Part shown: positions 51,926-59,994 of the stretch, in pieces | Layout of the letters: each line of letters begins with the position of its first letter | How positions within the stretch are numbered: the first letter of the stretch is position 1 | Source: Cronobacter dublinensis subsp. dublinensis LMG 23823 | GTDB lineage: Bacteria > Pseudomonadota > Gammaproteobacteria > Enterobacterales > Enterobacteriaceae | Reading direction: 5' to 3' | DNA length: 64,000 bases | Assembly (NCBI RefSeq): GCF_001277235.1 | Contig: NZ_CP012266.1 | Coordinates: forward strand, 2,604,001-2,668,000 | Translations under genes and position numbers: made by a program | Notes under the pieces: model-generated | Seen by the model: the letters and a program-made list of their open reading frames with translations, nothing else | Told to the model about the DNA's origin: nothing | The model's database searches: none

Positions 51926-52740
51926 GATTCCTCCCATCCGCTGGCGCGCAGTAGATTTTGTTGCTCACTGATGATCGCTTTTACCTCTGCAAATGCCTTC
52001 TCCGGCACTGTCAGGTTGTTGCCATTCACGTCTGCATTCGCCAACAATTCAGCCAGGCGGCGAGCGCGTGCTGCACTGAGTTGCGGCAATGCCGCGCTAC
52101 GAGTGAGCTTCTTCTTACCGGCGGCCTTAGCCTTACTCAACTGCTCGACAGCCACGGATGAGGCCTTAGCGCCATGTTCCCGAGCCAGCGCAACGGCAGT
52201 AGTTGCAGCCACTTCGCCAGAGCGAACCATCTCGATTAAGTCATCGCCGCATGAGAGCAACTGGATGTGATGATCCACATCAGCAACAGAACGCTTCACC
52301 TTCTTCGCTATCTCAGCAATCTCCCAACCCTGATTAACCAGTCGTTGATACGCTGCGGCGCGCTCCAACGGCGATAATGGTTTTCCTTGAGAACTGGTAA
52401 TCATGAATGCGATGCGGTCTGCTTCAGTGCCGACAAAGTCTTTGCACTCCAGTCGGGGCACTTCGTGACCGGCCTCTGTCGCCAGTTTTGCGCCGTAATA
52501 ACGATGATGACCATCAATCACCTTCACGCCCTGAGCCGTGACTTCAACGGCTAAAGGAGGCACAAACTCGCCAGCAATGAACGCATCACGGAATTCTTCT
52601 ACATGCTGCTGATCGATTTCGCGGACGTTGTAGCCTGGCTCGACATAAATTTCGCCCAGTGGCACGAGGTAGGTTTTTTTAACCGTGGTCTCGGTGCCAT
52701 TCTTGTCCTTCTGCTTGTAATGCAGTGATAAAGTGCTCAT
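51922..52740 (-). CDS. ParB/Srx-like nuclease-domain protein
   Basis: The 272-aa product has the ParB N-terminal fold with the signature VIDGHHRYYGAKLA (DGHHR box) and a central helix-turn-helix (EIAEIAKKVKRSVADVDHHI). No ParA is present, so it is not a full partition system. It lies between the YdaT-like gene and O and may act in replication control or as a CTP-using DNA-binding protein. Confidence 0.85.
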   Translation of the reverse strand: MSTLSLHYKQKDKNGTETTVKKTYLVPLGEIYVEPGYNVREIDQQHVEEFRDAFIAGEFVPPLAVEVTAQGVKVIDGHHRYYGAKLATEAGHEVPRLECKDFVGTEADRIAFMITSSQGKPLSPLERAAAYQRLVNQGWEIAEIAKKVKRSVADVDHHIQLLSCGDDLIEMVRSGEVAATTAVALAREHGAKASSVAVEQLSKAKAAGKKKLTRSAALPQLSAARARRLAELLANADVNGNNLTVPEKAFAEVKAIISEQQNLLRASGWEES

Positions 52741-52784
52741 AATTACCCCTGTGAATTGATCCAGTTAATTCGCAAAGAAGGCCG

Positions 52785-53366
52785 CTACTGTTCGCGCAGT
52801 GCGGCTTTCGCCGTTTTTGATACCGTTCCTAACGCCCCCAGCATGTTTGTAACCATCTCCATCACCGGCCCAGCCAGATCAGGTTCAAGCCTGAGCATTG
52901 AGAAAACCCCCTCGCTCATTTCTTTCAGTTTCTGGTGTTTCGGCGCGTCGAGGATTACGGCTTGTTTCGCCTCAGCGATTTCTTTTTCAGCTGCAGCCAG
53001 ACGAGTGAATTTGCAGTCTGTTTTCACCAGGCGGCCACGATACTCGAGTGGAAGAACGGCGATGATTGCTGGCGCCAGTTGCCGGACACGCTCGCGATAT
53101 TCATCGCTGTCAAAACGGTTATCGAGGAAGCGGAAGAGCTTCTGACGAGCGCGGCTAACGTCAGCAGGAAAGTCGATACCTTCCCCACCGCTGTTTCGCC
53201 ATTGCTCAACGATGTAGAGCGTGACGACGTCCTGACCAGCAGCCCCCGCCCATGCGCGAACAGCGTCGCGAATATCGTCATGGCTCGGTTCAGGCTTATC
53301 TTGAAACCGATTTATCAGCGGAGCGGATACCAGCCTGGTATCATTCCGCAAACTGATTGATTGCAT
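52785..53366 (-). CDS. YdaT-like regulator in the cII position
   Basis: The 193-aa product starts at ATG 53366 after TTGGAG. Its centre (RERVRQLAPAIIAVLPLEYR) resembles YdaT of the Rac prophage (REKIQKLIPAILAILPREL). It follows cro, where lambda has cII. YdaT-type proteins are thought to be CII-like regulators and are toxic when overproduced. Match is from memory of the family. Confidence 0.7.
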   Translation of the reverse strand: MQSISLRNDTRLVSAPLINRFQDKPEPSHDDIRDAVRAWAGAAGQDVVTLYIVEQWRNSGGEGIDFPADVSRARQKLFRFLDNRFDSDEYRERVRQLAPAIIAVLPLEYRGRLVKTDCKFTRLAAAEKEIAEAKQAVILDAPKHQKLKEMSEGVFSMLRLEPDLAGPVMEMVTNMLGALGTVSKTAKAALREQ

Positions 53367-53429
53367 TGTTAATCTCCAAAAAGTTAATTTTGATGTTTTG
53401 AGTTCCACGTTTTAAAAGAGCAATGTTAT

Positions 53430-53645
53430 TTAAGCGGCGTTGTTTTTGCTGTCGCCATACATAAGCCAGTGCGCATCACACTGAAGAGCCAGTGCAAGCT
53501 CGAACAAGTAACGTGGGCGCTTGGTTTGACCGGCTTCAATAGCCTGCAGAGACTGCTGTTTCATTCCGGCTTTCTCTGCCAACTGCGCCTGAGACAAATT
53601 GAGTTCAGCACGTCGGTTTTTGAGGCGCTGCGAAATGGTATCCAT
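53430..53645 (-). CDS. cro: Cro repressor
   Basis: The 71-aa product is a single helix-turn-helix protein (LSQAQLAEKAGMKQQSLQAI). GGAGGTTAC precedes the ATG. It is transcribed from pR, whose -35 TTGACA lies at 53693-53698, and competes with CI for the three operators. Confidence 0.92.
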   Translation of the reverse strand: MDTISQRLKNRRAELNLSQAQLAEKAGMKQQSLQAIEAGQTKRPRYLFELALALQCDAHWLMYGDSKNNAA

Positions 53646-53655
53646 GTAACCTCCT

Positions 53656-53714
53656 ACAGTTTTATCTGTATTCTCTGACAGTTATTTCTGTTTGTCAAAT
53701 ACAGTTTAAACTGT
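53656..53714. promoter_or_regulatory. Right operator with three sites; pR and pRM
   Basis: Three 14-bp sites of the form ACAG-N6-CTGT lie at 53656-53669, 53678-53691 and 53701-53714, spaced 22-23 bp. pR for cro is TTGACA (53693-53698, minus strand). pRM for cI is TTGTCA-N17-GACTAT on the plus strand, ending at 53720. Confidence 0.88.
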
Positions 53715-53744
53715 GACTATCGAGGCTTATTGGAAGGGGAATCT

Positions 53745-54377
53745 ATGAGCCTTGCAGATCGAGTTAAAGAAAAGCGCCTAGCCCTTGGGCTATCGCAAAC
53801 GGAAGCGGCAGAACGAGCAGGTATCAGGCAGCAGTCTTGGGCCAGCATTGAAGACGGGAAAACGTTGAAGCCAAGAAATATCGTAGGTATTGCAACCGCC
53901 CTGCGATGTGATCCAGCATGGCTAATGAATGGCGGGGCATTCATGCCTATGACGGAAGTGAATACAAGGAAAATACCGTTGATTAGCTATGTTCAAGCTG
54001 GCGCTCTCGCAACCAAAAGCCCGATTGAGGCTTTCGATGGTACCTATGAATATGTCATGACAGACATGGACTTATCACAGTTCAGCTTCGCCCTTAAGAT
54101 CCGTGGGGACTCAATGGAACCTGATTTTAAGGAAGGTGACGTGGTAATCATCGACCCGGAAGTAGAACCGACACCGGGCGAGTTTGTCGTGGCTAAGAAT
54201 GGTGAGGAAGAGGCAACTTTTAAGAAATACCGTCCCACATTCACAGATACGAACGGTTGCCAGCAATTTGAACTTGTACCCCTGAATAATGATTATCCCG
54301 TCATTAACAGCTCTATTGTGCCCCTGAAAATCATAGGCACCATGGTAGAGCACCGCATTTATCGCAGAAAACGATAA
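53745..54377 (+). CDS. cI: CI repressor
   Basis: The 210-aa product has an N-terminal helix-turn-helix (LSQTEAAERAGIRQQSWASI) and a C-terminal S24 peptidase domain: cut site Ala85-Gly86 (SYVQAGAL), Ser123 (RGDSMEP) and Lys160 (ATFKKY). It should maintain lysogeny and be inactivated by RecA-stimulated self-cleavage. ATG 53745 follows GGAAGGGGA. Confidence 0.95.
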   Translation: MSLADRVKEKRLALGLSQTEAAERAGIRQQSWASIEDGKTLKPRNIVGIATALRCDPAWLMNGGAFMPMTEVNTRKIPLISYVQAGALATKSPIEAFDGTYEYVMTDMDLSQFSFALKIRGDSMEPDFKEGDVVIIDPEVEPTPGEFVVAKNGEEEATFKKYRPTFTDTNGCQQFELVPLNNDYPVINSSIVPLKIIGTMVEHRIYRRKR

Positions 54378-54401
54378 CCAAGGCACTCCCCACCTTTTAT
54401 A

Positions 54402-54423
54402 CCGGCTTCGGCCGGTTTTTTTA
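54402..54423 (+). terminator. Terminator after cI
   Basis: ACCGGC-TTCG-GCCGGT followed by TTTTTTTA. Confidence 0.85.
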
Positions 54424-54483
54424 CGCCCAAATAAAATTAATTCTGTTTAATTACAGCTCTATATGTATTTTTCACAGTTTAAT

Positions 54484-54526
54484 ACAGTTTTGTCTGTTGA
54501 CGAAAATACAGTTTTATCTGTATATT
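54484..54526 (+). promoter_or_regulatory. pL promoter with two CI/Cro operators
   Basis: Operators ACAG-N6-CTGT lie at 54484-54497 and 54508-54521. The promoter TTGACG (54497-54502) and TATATT (54521-54526), 18 bp apart, sits over them. It starts the left operon. Confidence 0.88.
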
Positions 54527-54902
54527 TTAATCATCGAGACAACACATCGTCTCGGTCAGTCGAACGGCGCGACAGTAAACCATGCGTCGGGAGCGCGGCG
54601 GGTTCAGGACGAACGGCAATGCTGCTCAACACCGAGATTGATTTGGGGTGTGGTGAAGCGTTCTCAAACGAGATGCAGCGCCGGCCGACGCAAAGACCCG
54701 GAAATCGGCTGAGCTATGGCGAAGGTAGCCAATACATAAACAGAGCGGCGGGAAATAAGCATGGGTAGTGCCATGGTGTTTCACCTCACCGCCAAATCAT
54801 TTTCACATCTGGCATAGGTCAGATTGTTATCAGCAACAACGACACGCAATACCTGTTCAATGTTCAACGTTCGGCGGCGCGGCCTTAAGCGCGGAGAGAA
54901 CC
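54527..54902 (+). other. Left-operon leader; no N gene seen
   Basis: The transcript would begin with hairpin CGAGAC/GTCTCG (54535-54554). No lambda-N-like arginine-rich protein is found. Short frames exist (54619-54768, 49 aa; 54761-54817, MGSAMVFHLTAKSFSHLA) but are not convincing. Confidence 0.5.
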
Positions 54903-55133
54903 ATGGCTAAAAAAGAAGATGGCGGGATGGCATTCCCTGCCCCTGCAACCGAATGGAGTGATTTCCATACGGGCATGTCGCTTCGTGACTATTTCGCAGC
55001 AAAAGCGCTGTGCGCCCTGCTTTCTAATAACTCCGAGGATGCAGAGGTTCGGGTTCAAAACGGAGCTAAGCATGTCGCAGCAAGGGCTTATGACATGACT
55101 GATGCGATGCTGAAAGTGCGGGAGGAAGAATGA
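54903..55133 (+). CDS. Conserved small early phage protein
   Basis: The 76-aa product contains the phrase HTGMSLRDYFAAKALCALL, which recurs in many enterobacterial prophage early genes. ATG 54903 follows GGAGAGAACC. It overlaps the next gene by 4 bp. Function unknown. Confidence 0.72.
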   Translation: MAKKEDGGMAFPAPATEWSDFHTGMSLRDYFAAKALCALLSNNSEDAEVRVQNGAKHVAARAYDMTDAMLKVREEE

Positions 55134-55312
55134 TCTCCACCAGCGAACATCAGATAGTCTTCTACAACGGCAAAAGCTACACCGTACGTCAGCTTACAGC
55201 TGATGAATGGCAGCTCACGCTTATTGGTAAAGAACGTGAAAAAGCTGTGCTGGGCCGCAAGCAAATGGTTTTGGCTGACCTAACGCATGTGGTGGAGGGT
55301 AAAGATGGTTGA
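55130..55312 (+). CDS. Hypothetical early phage protein, 60 aa
   Basis: The product (VFYNGKSYTVRQLTADEWQL) overlaps both neighbours by 4-8 bp, as expected for a compact left operon. No function known. Confidence 0.6.
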   Translation: MISTSEHQIVFYNGKSYTVRQLTADEWQLTLIGKEREKAVLGRKQMVLADLTHVVEGKDG

Positions 55313-55508
55313 GCACTTCGGTACAACTCAAATACCACGGAAAGAAGTGAAGCCCGGCACCGTGATAAAACATGGGGGCCGGGTAATGGTTGCCTCTGCA
55401 AACGTCGCAAAGGGCCTCTACGCATTTTCCTTACTGGAGCAAACACGCATTACTGCCGAGGAGGTTGAAGTCTGTCTGAACTACCGCGGTGAACCTCTTA
55501 TCCATTAA
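55305..55508 (+). CDS. Hypothetical early phage protein, 67 aa
   Basis: Starting at ATG 55305 (after GGAGGGTAAAG), the product reads MVEHFGTTQIPRKEVKPGTV. It is beta-rich and of unknown function. Confidence 0.6.
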   Translation: MVEHFGTTQIPRKEVKPGTVIKHGGRVMVASANVAKGLYAFSLLEQTRITAEEVEVCLNYRGEPLIH

Positions 55509-55512
55509 CAGG

Positions 55513-55818
55513 TTATTTATTGGGTCCGTGGGGTGCCAGTGTGAACTCAAGATGATAAATCTTCTCGTCAGGAGCTTTGAAGTCCACATCGAAAGCCCTT
55601 GGTGGGTTGAAAGGGTCAGGTGCATTACGCGCTATGCACGTTGAACGCCATTTAATATGGGCATCACCAAGTAATCTCGATTCCCACCATGTACGCCATG
55701 ATTGGTCATAAGGTTGATCGCTACCCTTTTCCCTCACATACCAATTATTTTTTTTCGATTGCTTACTCATTTCTGGGGTTGGGTACATCGGTGAGGACAG
55801 CAATTTGTCAATAAGCAT
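55513..55818 (-). CDS. Unknown gene opposite to the left operon
   Basis: The 101-aa product starts at ATG 55818 with AGGTGA 5 bases upstream and has a tryptophan-rich middle (SWRTWWESRLLGD). It is antisense to the left operon and AT-rich, which suggests a moron with its own expression. Not recognised. Confidence 0.5.
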   Translation of the reverse strand: MLIDKLLSSPMYPTPEMSKQSKKNNWYVREKGSDQPYDQSWRTWWESRLLGDAHIKWRSTCIARNAPDPFNPPRAFDVDFKAPDEKIYHLEFTLAPHGPNK

Positions 55819-55954
55819 TATGGTCACCTGTTTAATAGCCGCTTCGCTAATCATAACAGGCGAAGCATGCTAATCCACTAATCTCTCTTCCTTTTGTCAA
55901 CTGGCGGCCATTAAGGCGCCGGGCATTCTTTTTCACCTTTTTCAGGAGGACAGC

Positions 55955-56254
55955 ATGCAAGCATACCGCATGCAGGACCGCGCCGAACATCAACGGGCAG
56001 CCGCGCATCAAGCCGAAGTAGAAAAGCAGGCGTGGGTTGATAGCCGCGCCGAAGAGCTTCTCAAACTCTATCCTGCTCTGTTAACAGGTTTCGCAAGCAC
56101 CAACTCACTACCGTTCGAGCTTCGGAGTCATTTTTACACAACAAAAGCAGGCGAAGCATACAACGTCCTGATCCACACTCTCGCATGGCAGCAGGCAGAG
56201 GACGACTGGGAATTAGCTTTCGGCTGGTCTGCTGATCTGGCGGTGCTGCCATGA
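55955..56254 (+). CDS. Hypothetical protein before the exonuclease
   Basis: The 99-aa product (helical start, then RSHFYTTKAGEAYNVLIHTL) has a strong AGGAGGA ribosome site and overlaps the exonuclease start by 4 bp. Function unknown; by position it may serve the recombination module. Confidence 0.65.
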   Translation: MQAYRMQDRAEHQRAAAHQAEVEKQAWVDSRAEELLKLYPALLTGFASTNSLPFELRSHFYTTKAGEAYNVLIHTLAWQQAEDDWELAFGWSADLAVLP

Positions 56255-57147
56255 TTAGCGTCGGCGCAATGGACCGCACCAAATACATCGGCGGCAGCGA
56301 CGTCGCCGGTATCCTCGGCATATCGCCATGGAAAACACCGCTGGACGTTTACCTGGACAAGGTGCAGCCACGAAAAAGCGAGCCTGACGTTGCGAAACAG
56401 AAGATTTTTTCCCGTGGCCAGCGCATGGAACCCTACGTTATCGACCTGCTTTCAGAGGAAACAGGCCTGGTAATAGCCCGGCGCGGTCAGCGCTACCTTG
56501 ACCCCGAGTTACCCTTCATAGCCGCTGAAATAGATGCTGAGGCAGAAAGTGGGGAAAACATCGAGATCAAGACGTGTAGTCCATTCAAAGCTCGCGAATG
56601 GGGTGAACAACAGACCGACGCAATACCGGTCCACTACACGGCACAGGCTATGCACGGCCTGATGGTGACAGGTAAAAAAATTTGCGTATTTGGAGTGTTG
56701 ATTGGCGCAGATGACTTTCGGGTTTACCGGGTTGAACGCGACGACGAGACGATAGCCGCAATACGGGATAAAGAAATCCACTTCTGGGGCCGGGTAACCA
56801 CTCTGCGCCCGCCGCCGGTAACAGCGTTAAGCGACATCATGCGCATCATCGACCGCGACGCAGGCACAGGCATTGAAGCCGATAGCAAAGCGCTTGACGC
56901 ACTGATGCAGCTCAGGGATATGCATGCACGCCGTAAAGAACTGAGTGATGAAATCGAGTTCACTGAACAGAAGCTGAAACTTTTTATGCAGGATAACTCG
57001 TATATCAGCCTTGAAGGTAAACAGCTCGCTACCTGGCGAACGCAACAATCCTCACGATTCGATATCGCAGCCTTTAAGCAGGCGCATCCCGAGCTCTACG
57101 ACGCTTTCAAGAAAACCACGAAATCTCGTGTTTTCCGTCTCAAATAA
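56251..57147 (+). CDS. YqaJ-family phage exonuclease
   Basis: The 298-aa product is the 5'-3' exonuclease partner of RecT. Motifs: IGGSDVAGILGISPWKTPL, RGQRMEPYVIDLLSEET, and the catalytic AAEIDAE...NIEIKT (Asp and Glu-x-Lys). The C-terminal third is helical. A shorter start at 56269 is possible. Confidence 0.93.
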   Translation: MISVGAMDRTKYIGGSDVAGILGISPWKTPLDVYLDKVQPRKSEPDVAKQKIFSRGQRMEPYVIDLLSEETGLVIARRGQRYLDPELPFIAAEIDAEAESGENIEIKTCSPFKAREWGEQQTDAIPVHYTAQAMHGLMVTGKKICVFGVLIGADDFRVYRVERDDETIAAIRDKEIHFWGRVTTLRPPPVTALSDIMRIIDRDAGTGIEADSKALDALMQLRDMHARRKELSDEIEFTEQKLKLFMQDNSYISLEGKQLATWRTQQSSRFDIAAFKQAHPELYDAFKKTTKSRVFRLK

Positions 57148-57157
57148 GGAAACTCAA

Positions 57158-58012
57158 ATGTCATCATCAGCACTTAAATCCGCAGCGACCGGAGGCGAAG
57201 TTGCGGACGCAAAAGACAAAAAGCCTACCACGCTTACCCAGCTCATGGCCGATCCGCGCACCAAAGCACAGATCGCTCTGGCGCTGCCAAAACACATGAC
57301 CGCTGACCGCCTGGCGCGCATTGCAATGACCGAGCTTCGTAAGACGCCAAAGCTCATGCAGTGCGACCAGATGTCTTTTCTCGGTGCAATTATGCAGTGC
57401 GCACAGCTCGGACTGGAACCGGGCGGCGCGCTTGGCCATGCCTACCTCCTTCCTTTTGACCGCCGTCAGAAACAGGGCAACCAGTGGGTGACAGTGGCCA
57501 CAGAAGCGCAACTGATTATCGGCTACCGCGGCATGATCGACCTCGCCCGCCGATCCGGGCAAATAGTCAGCCTTTCGGCGCGCGCCGTGCATGAAAACGA
57601 CACGTTCAGCTACGCCTACGGGCTTGAAGAAAAGCTGGAGCATGTACCATGCGAAGACGGCAACCCCGGCGCCCTCACCCACGTTTACGCCGTGGCGCGC
57701 CTGAAAGATGGTGGTGTTCAGTTCGAAGTAATGAGCAAGGCCGCAGTCGATAAGGTCCGCGCGCTCAGCAAATCCGGCGATAAAGGCCCATGGGTTGACC
57801 ATTACGAAGAGATGGCTAAGAAGACCGCCATCCGCCGACTGTTCAAGTATCTGCCGGTTAGCATTGAGCTACAGCGCGCAGTGAACATAGACGAGAAAGC
57901 AGAATCGGACATCCCTCAGGACAATGCTTCGGTCATCACTGGCGAATATTCGGTTATCGACGACTACCAGAGCGATACGGCGACCCACCAAGCGGGGAAT
58001 GCCGAGCAATGA
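57158..58012 (+). CDS. recT: RecT single-strand annealing protein
   Basis: The 284-aa product matches RecT (LAQLMADPRTK-like start; ALPKHMTADRLARIAMTELR; GYRGMIDLARRSGQIVSL). ATG 57158 follows AAGGA. It anneals strands produced by the upstream exonuclease. It overlaps the next gene by 4 bp. Confidence 0.95.
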   Translation: MSSSALKSAATGGEVADAKDKKPTTLTQLMADPRTKAQIALALPKHMTADRLARIAMTELRKTPKLMQCDQMSFLGAIMQCAQLGLEPGGALGHAYLLPFDRRQKQGNQWVTVATEAQLIIGYRGMIDLARRSGQIVSLSARAVHENDTFSYAYGLEEKLEHVPCEDGNPGALTHVYAVARLKDGGVQFEVMSKAAVDKVRALSKSGDKGPWVDHYEEMAKKTAIRRLFKYLPVSIELQRAVNIDEKAESDIPQDNASVITGEYSVIDDYQSDTATHQAGNAEQ

Positions 58013-58182
58013 AGACAACTAACTGGACATCCGAAGAACTAGCGCTGTTATGGCGACACAACAACCAGCAGGTAGCCGAACTGACCGGGTGCACCGTAGA
58101 GGAAGTCGGTGAGCGTCGGCTGCAGGCGAATATTGAGCGCAATGGATGGGATTTTAATGATCCTGAACGGGAGGGTGCATGA
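58009..58182 (+). CDS. Small helix-turn-helix-like protein, 57 aa
   Basis: The product (WTSEELALLWRHNNQQVAEL, TGCTVEEVGERRLQAN) looks like a compact Myb/HTH-type helix bundle. It overlaps both neighbours by 4 bp. Function unknown. Confidence 0.6.
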   Translation: MKTTNWTSEELALLWRHNNQQVAELTGCTVEEVGERRLQANIERNGWDFNDPEREGA

Positions 58183-58931
58183 TTCATTTTCATGGAGGCC
58201 CTATTACGCCGGACACATGCGCGCTGAAGGCATGGAAAGGCAGGCACGCTTTCATCTCCTTCGCTAACCCCGGGCAATTATCCCTTGCCAGTGAAGTCAC
58301 CCAGTCTTTCGCGCTGGATAACGGCGCATTTAGTTTCTGGACAAAGAATCGTGTTGTTGACTGGAACGAGTATTACCGCTTCGTTGAACGCTGGGGTAAC
58401 CATCCTCGTTTCGCGTTCGCTGTTATTCCTGACGTTATCGGCGGCACCAGCGAAGAGAATGACGAGCTTATTGCTGAATGGCCTCACGGGAAAGTCGTAG
58501 GCGCGCCGGTGTATCACTTTAATGAGCCAGACGAGCGCTTTATTCGTTTGTGTCATGAATTCCCGCGCGTTTGTATCGGTAGCATGGGTGAGTATGACGC
58601 CAAACGACCAAGAGCATGCCGGGCGAAACTGCGCGACCTGATACGTCACGTAGTTGATAAAAACGGCTATCCAATTACGAAGCTTCACGGCCTACGCATG
58701 CTGAATAAAGACATCTTCTCCCACGTTCCGCTCTCGTCAGCTGACAGCACAAACGTAGCTCGCAATATCGGTATAGACAAAGTGTGGAATGGTTCTCCCT
58801 ACGCGCCAGCAAGCAAAGAAACCCGCGCTGCGGTGCTGGTAGAACGGATTGAAGCTTTCAACTCTGCAAGCTCGCTAAATTACGACGCAGAACGCGATCG
58901 ATTCACGCCACAACTTGCTTTTGAGGTGTAA
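58179..58931 (+). CDS. TGT/DpdA-like TIM-barrel protein
   Basis: The 250-aa product shows the spaced motifs of the tRNA-guanine-transglycosylase-like DpdA group: LDNGAF (46-51), DWNEYYRF, AVIPDVIGGT (81-90), PVYHF, IGSMGEYD (133-140), KLHGLRML (168-175) and SSADST (186-191). DpdA enzymes swap guanine in DNA for 7-deazaguanine bases. No deazaguanine biosynthesis gene is in the window, so substrate and activity are open. It lies in the RecT-methylase block. Confidence 0.6.
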   Translation: MIHFHGGPITPDTCALKAWKGRHAFISFANPGQLSLASEVTQSFALDNGAFSFWTKNRVVDWNEYYRFVERWGNHPRFAFAVIPDVIGGTSEENDELIAEWPHGKVVGAPVYHFNEPDERFIRLCHEFPRVCIGSMGEYDAKRPRACRAKLRDLIRHVVDKNGYPITKLHGLRMLNKDIFSHVPLSSADSTNVARNIGIDKVWNGSPYAPASKETRAAVLVERIEAFNSASSLNYDAERDRFTPQLAFEV

Positions 58932-58935
58932 CACC

Positions 58936-59595
58936 ATGACCGGAAAATATTCTCTAATTTACGTCGATCCGCCCTGGTCTTACGGCAACACAATCAGCAA
59001 TGGCGCCGCTTCCGGTCATTATCCCACCATGAAGCTCATCGACATCAAGCGGCTGCCTGTGTGGGAACTTGCCACCGAAAACGCGGTGCTGGCGATGTGG
59101 TACACCGGCACCCACAATCAGGAGGCGATCGAGCTGGCCGAGGCCTAGGGCTTTACTGTTCGCACGATGAAAGGCTTTACCTGGGTGAAGCTGAATCAGA
59201 ATGCCGAGCTGCGCATCAACAAGGCGCTGGCTGAAGGTGAAATCGCAGACTTCTACGACTTCCTCGACCTCCTCAACGCGGAAACGCGCATGAACGGCGG
59301 CAACCACACCCGGGCCAATACCGAAGGCCTGTTGATCGCTACCTGCGGCGCCGGGCTTGAACGCCAAAACGCCGGGATTAAGCAGGTCGTCTACAGCCCG
59401 CTCGGCGCGCACAGCGAAAAGCCGTGGGAAGTTCGCCACCGTCTCGAATTGCTTTACGGCGACGTTCCGCGCATTGAGCTGTTTAGCCGTAGTGCTGCGC
59501 CTGGCTGGCACCATTGGGGCAACCAGTGCGCTACGTCAGCGGTAGAGCTTCTGCCGGAATGCGTCATTGACGTTGTGAGAACGGAGGCCGCATGA
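58936..59595 (+). pseudogene. MT-A70-type adenine methyltransferase with an amber codon
   Basis: The N-terminus has the catalytic DPPW (residues 11-14, SLIYVDPPWSYGN). At 59146-59148 a TAG stops the frame after AIELAEA, and the same frame continues with GFTVRTMKGFTWVK to 59595. One base change from TGG (Trp) explains it. The remainder holds the rest of the methylase domain (EGLLIATCG, EKPWEVRHRLE). A sequencing error or readthrough cannot be excluded. Confidence 0.85.
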
Positions 59596-59810
59596 CACCT
59601 GAAACAAGAAACTCTCTGCGCGCTATCGCCAGACAGGCCAACTCAGAGCTCAAGGCTGAAATAGCAAAATGCCCTAAGGGCAAGCGTGATGAGATCAGCC
59701 GGCAGGTTCTGCTAAAGCACTTTGAAGGCAAGGTTAAGCCACTTTCCGTTTCGTTCAGCGTCTTTATCTGGGCGATCGGAGTAATAAATGGCGTTTTCAC
59801 GGAGCGTTAG
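59592..59810 (+). CDS. Hypothetical early phage protein, 72 aa
   Basis: The product has a helical start (NSLRAIARQANSELKAEIAK) and a hydrophobic end (FSVFIWAIGVINGVF). It overlaps the methylase frame by 4 bp. Function unknown. Confidence 0.6.
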   Translation: MTPETRNSLRAIARQANSELKAEIAKCPKGKRDEISRQVLLKHFEGKVKPLSVSFSVFIWAIGVINGVFTER

Positions 59811-59812
59811 CC

Positions 59813-59941
59813 ATGTGCGAGAACCCTAAGAAACAGATGGCAGTCATCGGTACCAGCCTTGAAACAGGCCACCAAATTTACTTCAGATCGGCATATTACG
59901 CTCCGGGTTTTAAACAAAGAAGCGATCAGTGGACGGGCTAA
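59813..59941 (+). CDS. Small hypothetical protein, 42 aa
   Basis: The frame reads MCENPKKQMAVIGTSLETGH and then ends DQWTG; it starts 2 bp after the previous stop. The ribosome site is weak. Confidence 0.4.
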   Translation: MCENPKKQMAVIGTSLETGHQIYFRSAYYAPGFKQRSDQWTG

Positions 59942-59994
59942 AAGCCATCGTGGCTATACCTGGCGCTACGCGACCAAAGAAGAGAAAGAACGTT

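Noticed and set aside
51922..52740. Plasmid-type ParAB partition system
   Set aside because: Only a ParB-like protein is present; there is no ParA gene and no obvious centromere array, so the element is not a phage-plasmid on this evidence.
54463..54768. A 101-aa frame starting before pL
   Set aside because: It begins upstream of the pL start and runs through both operators, so it cannot be read from the pL transcript.
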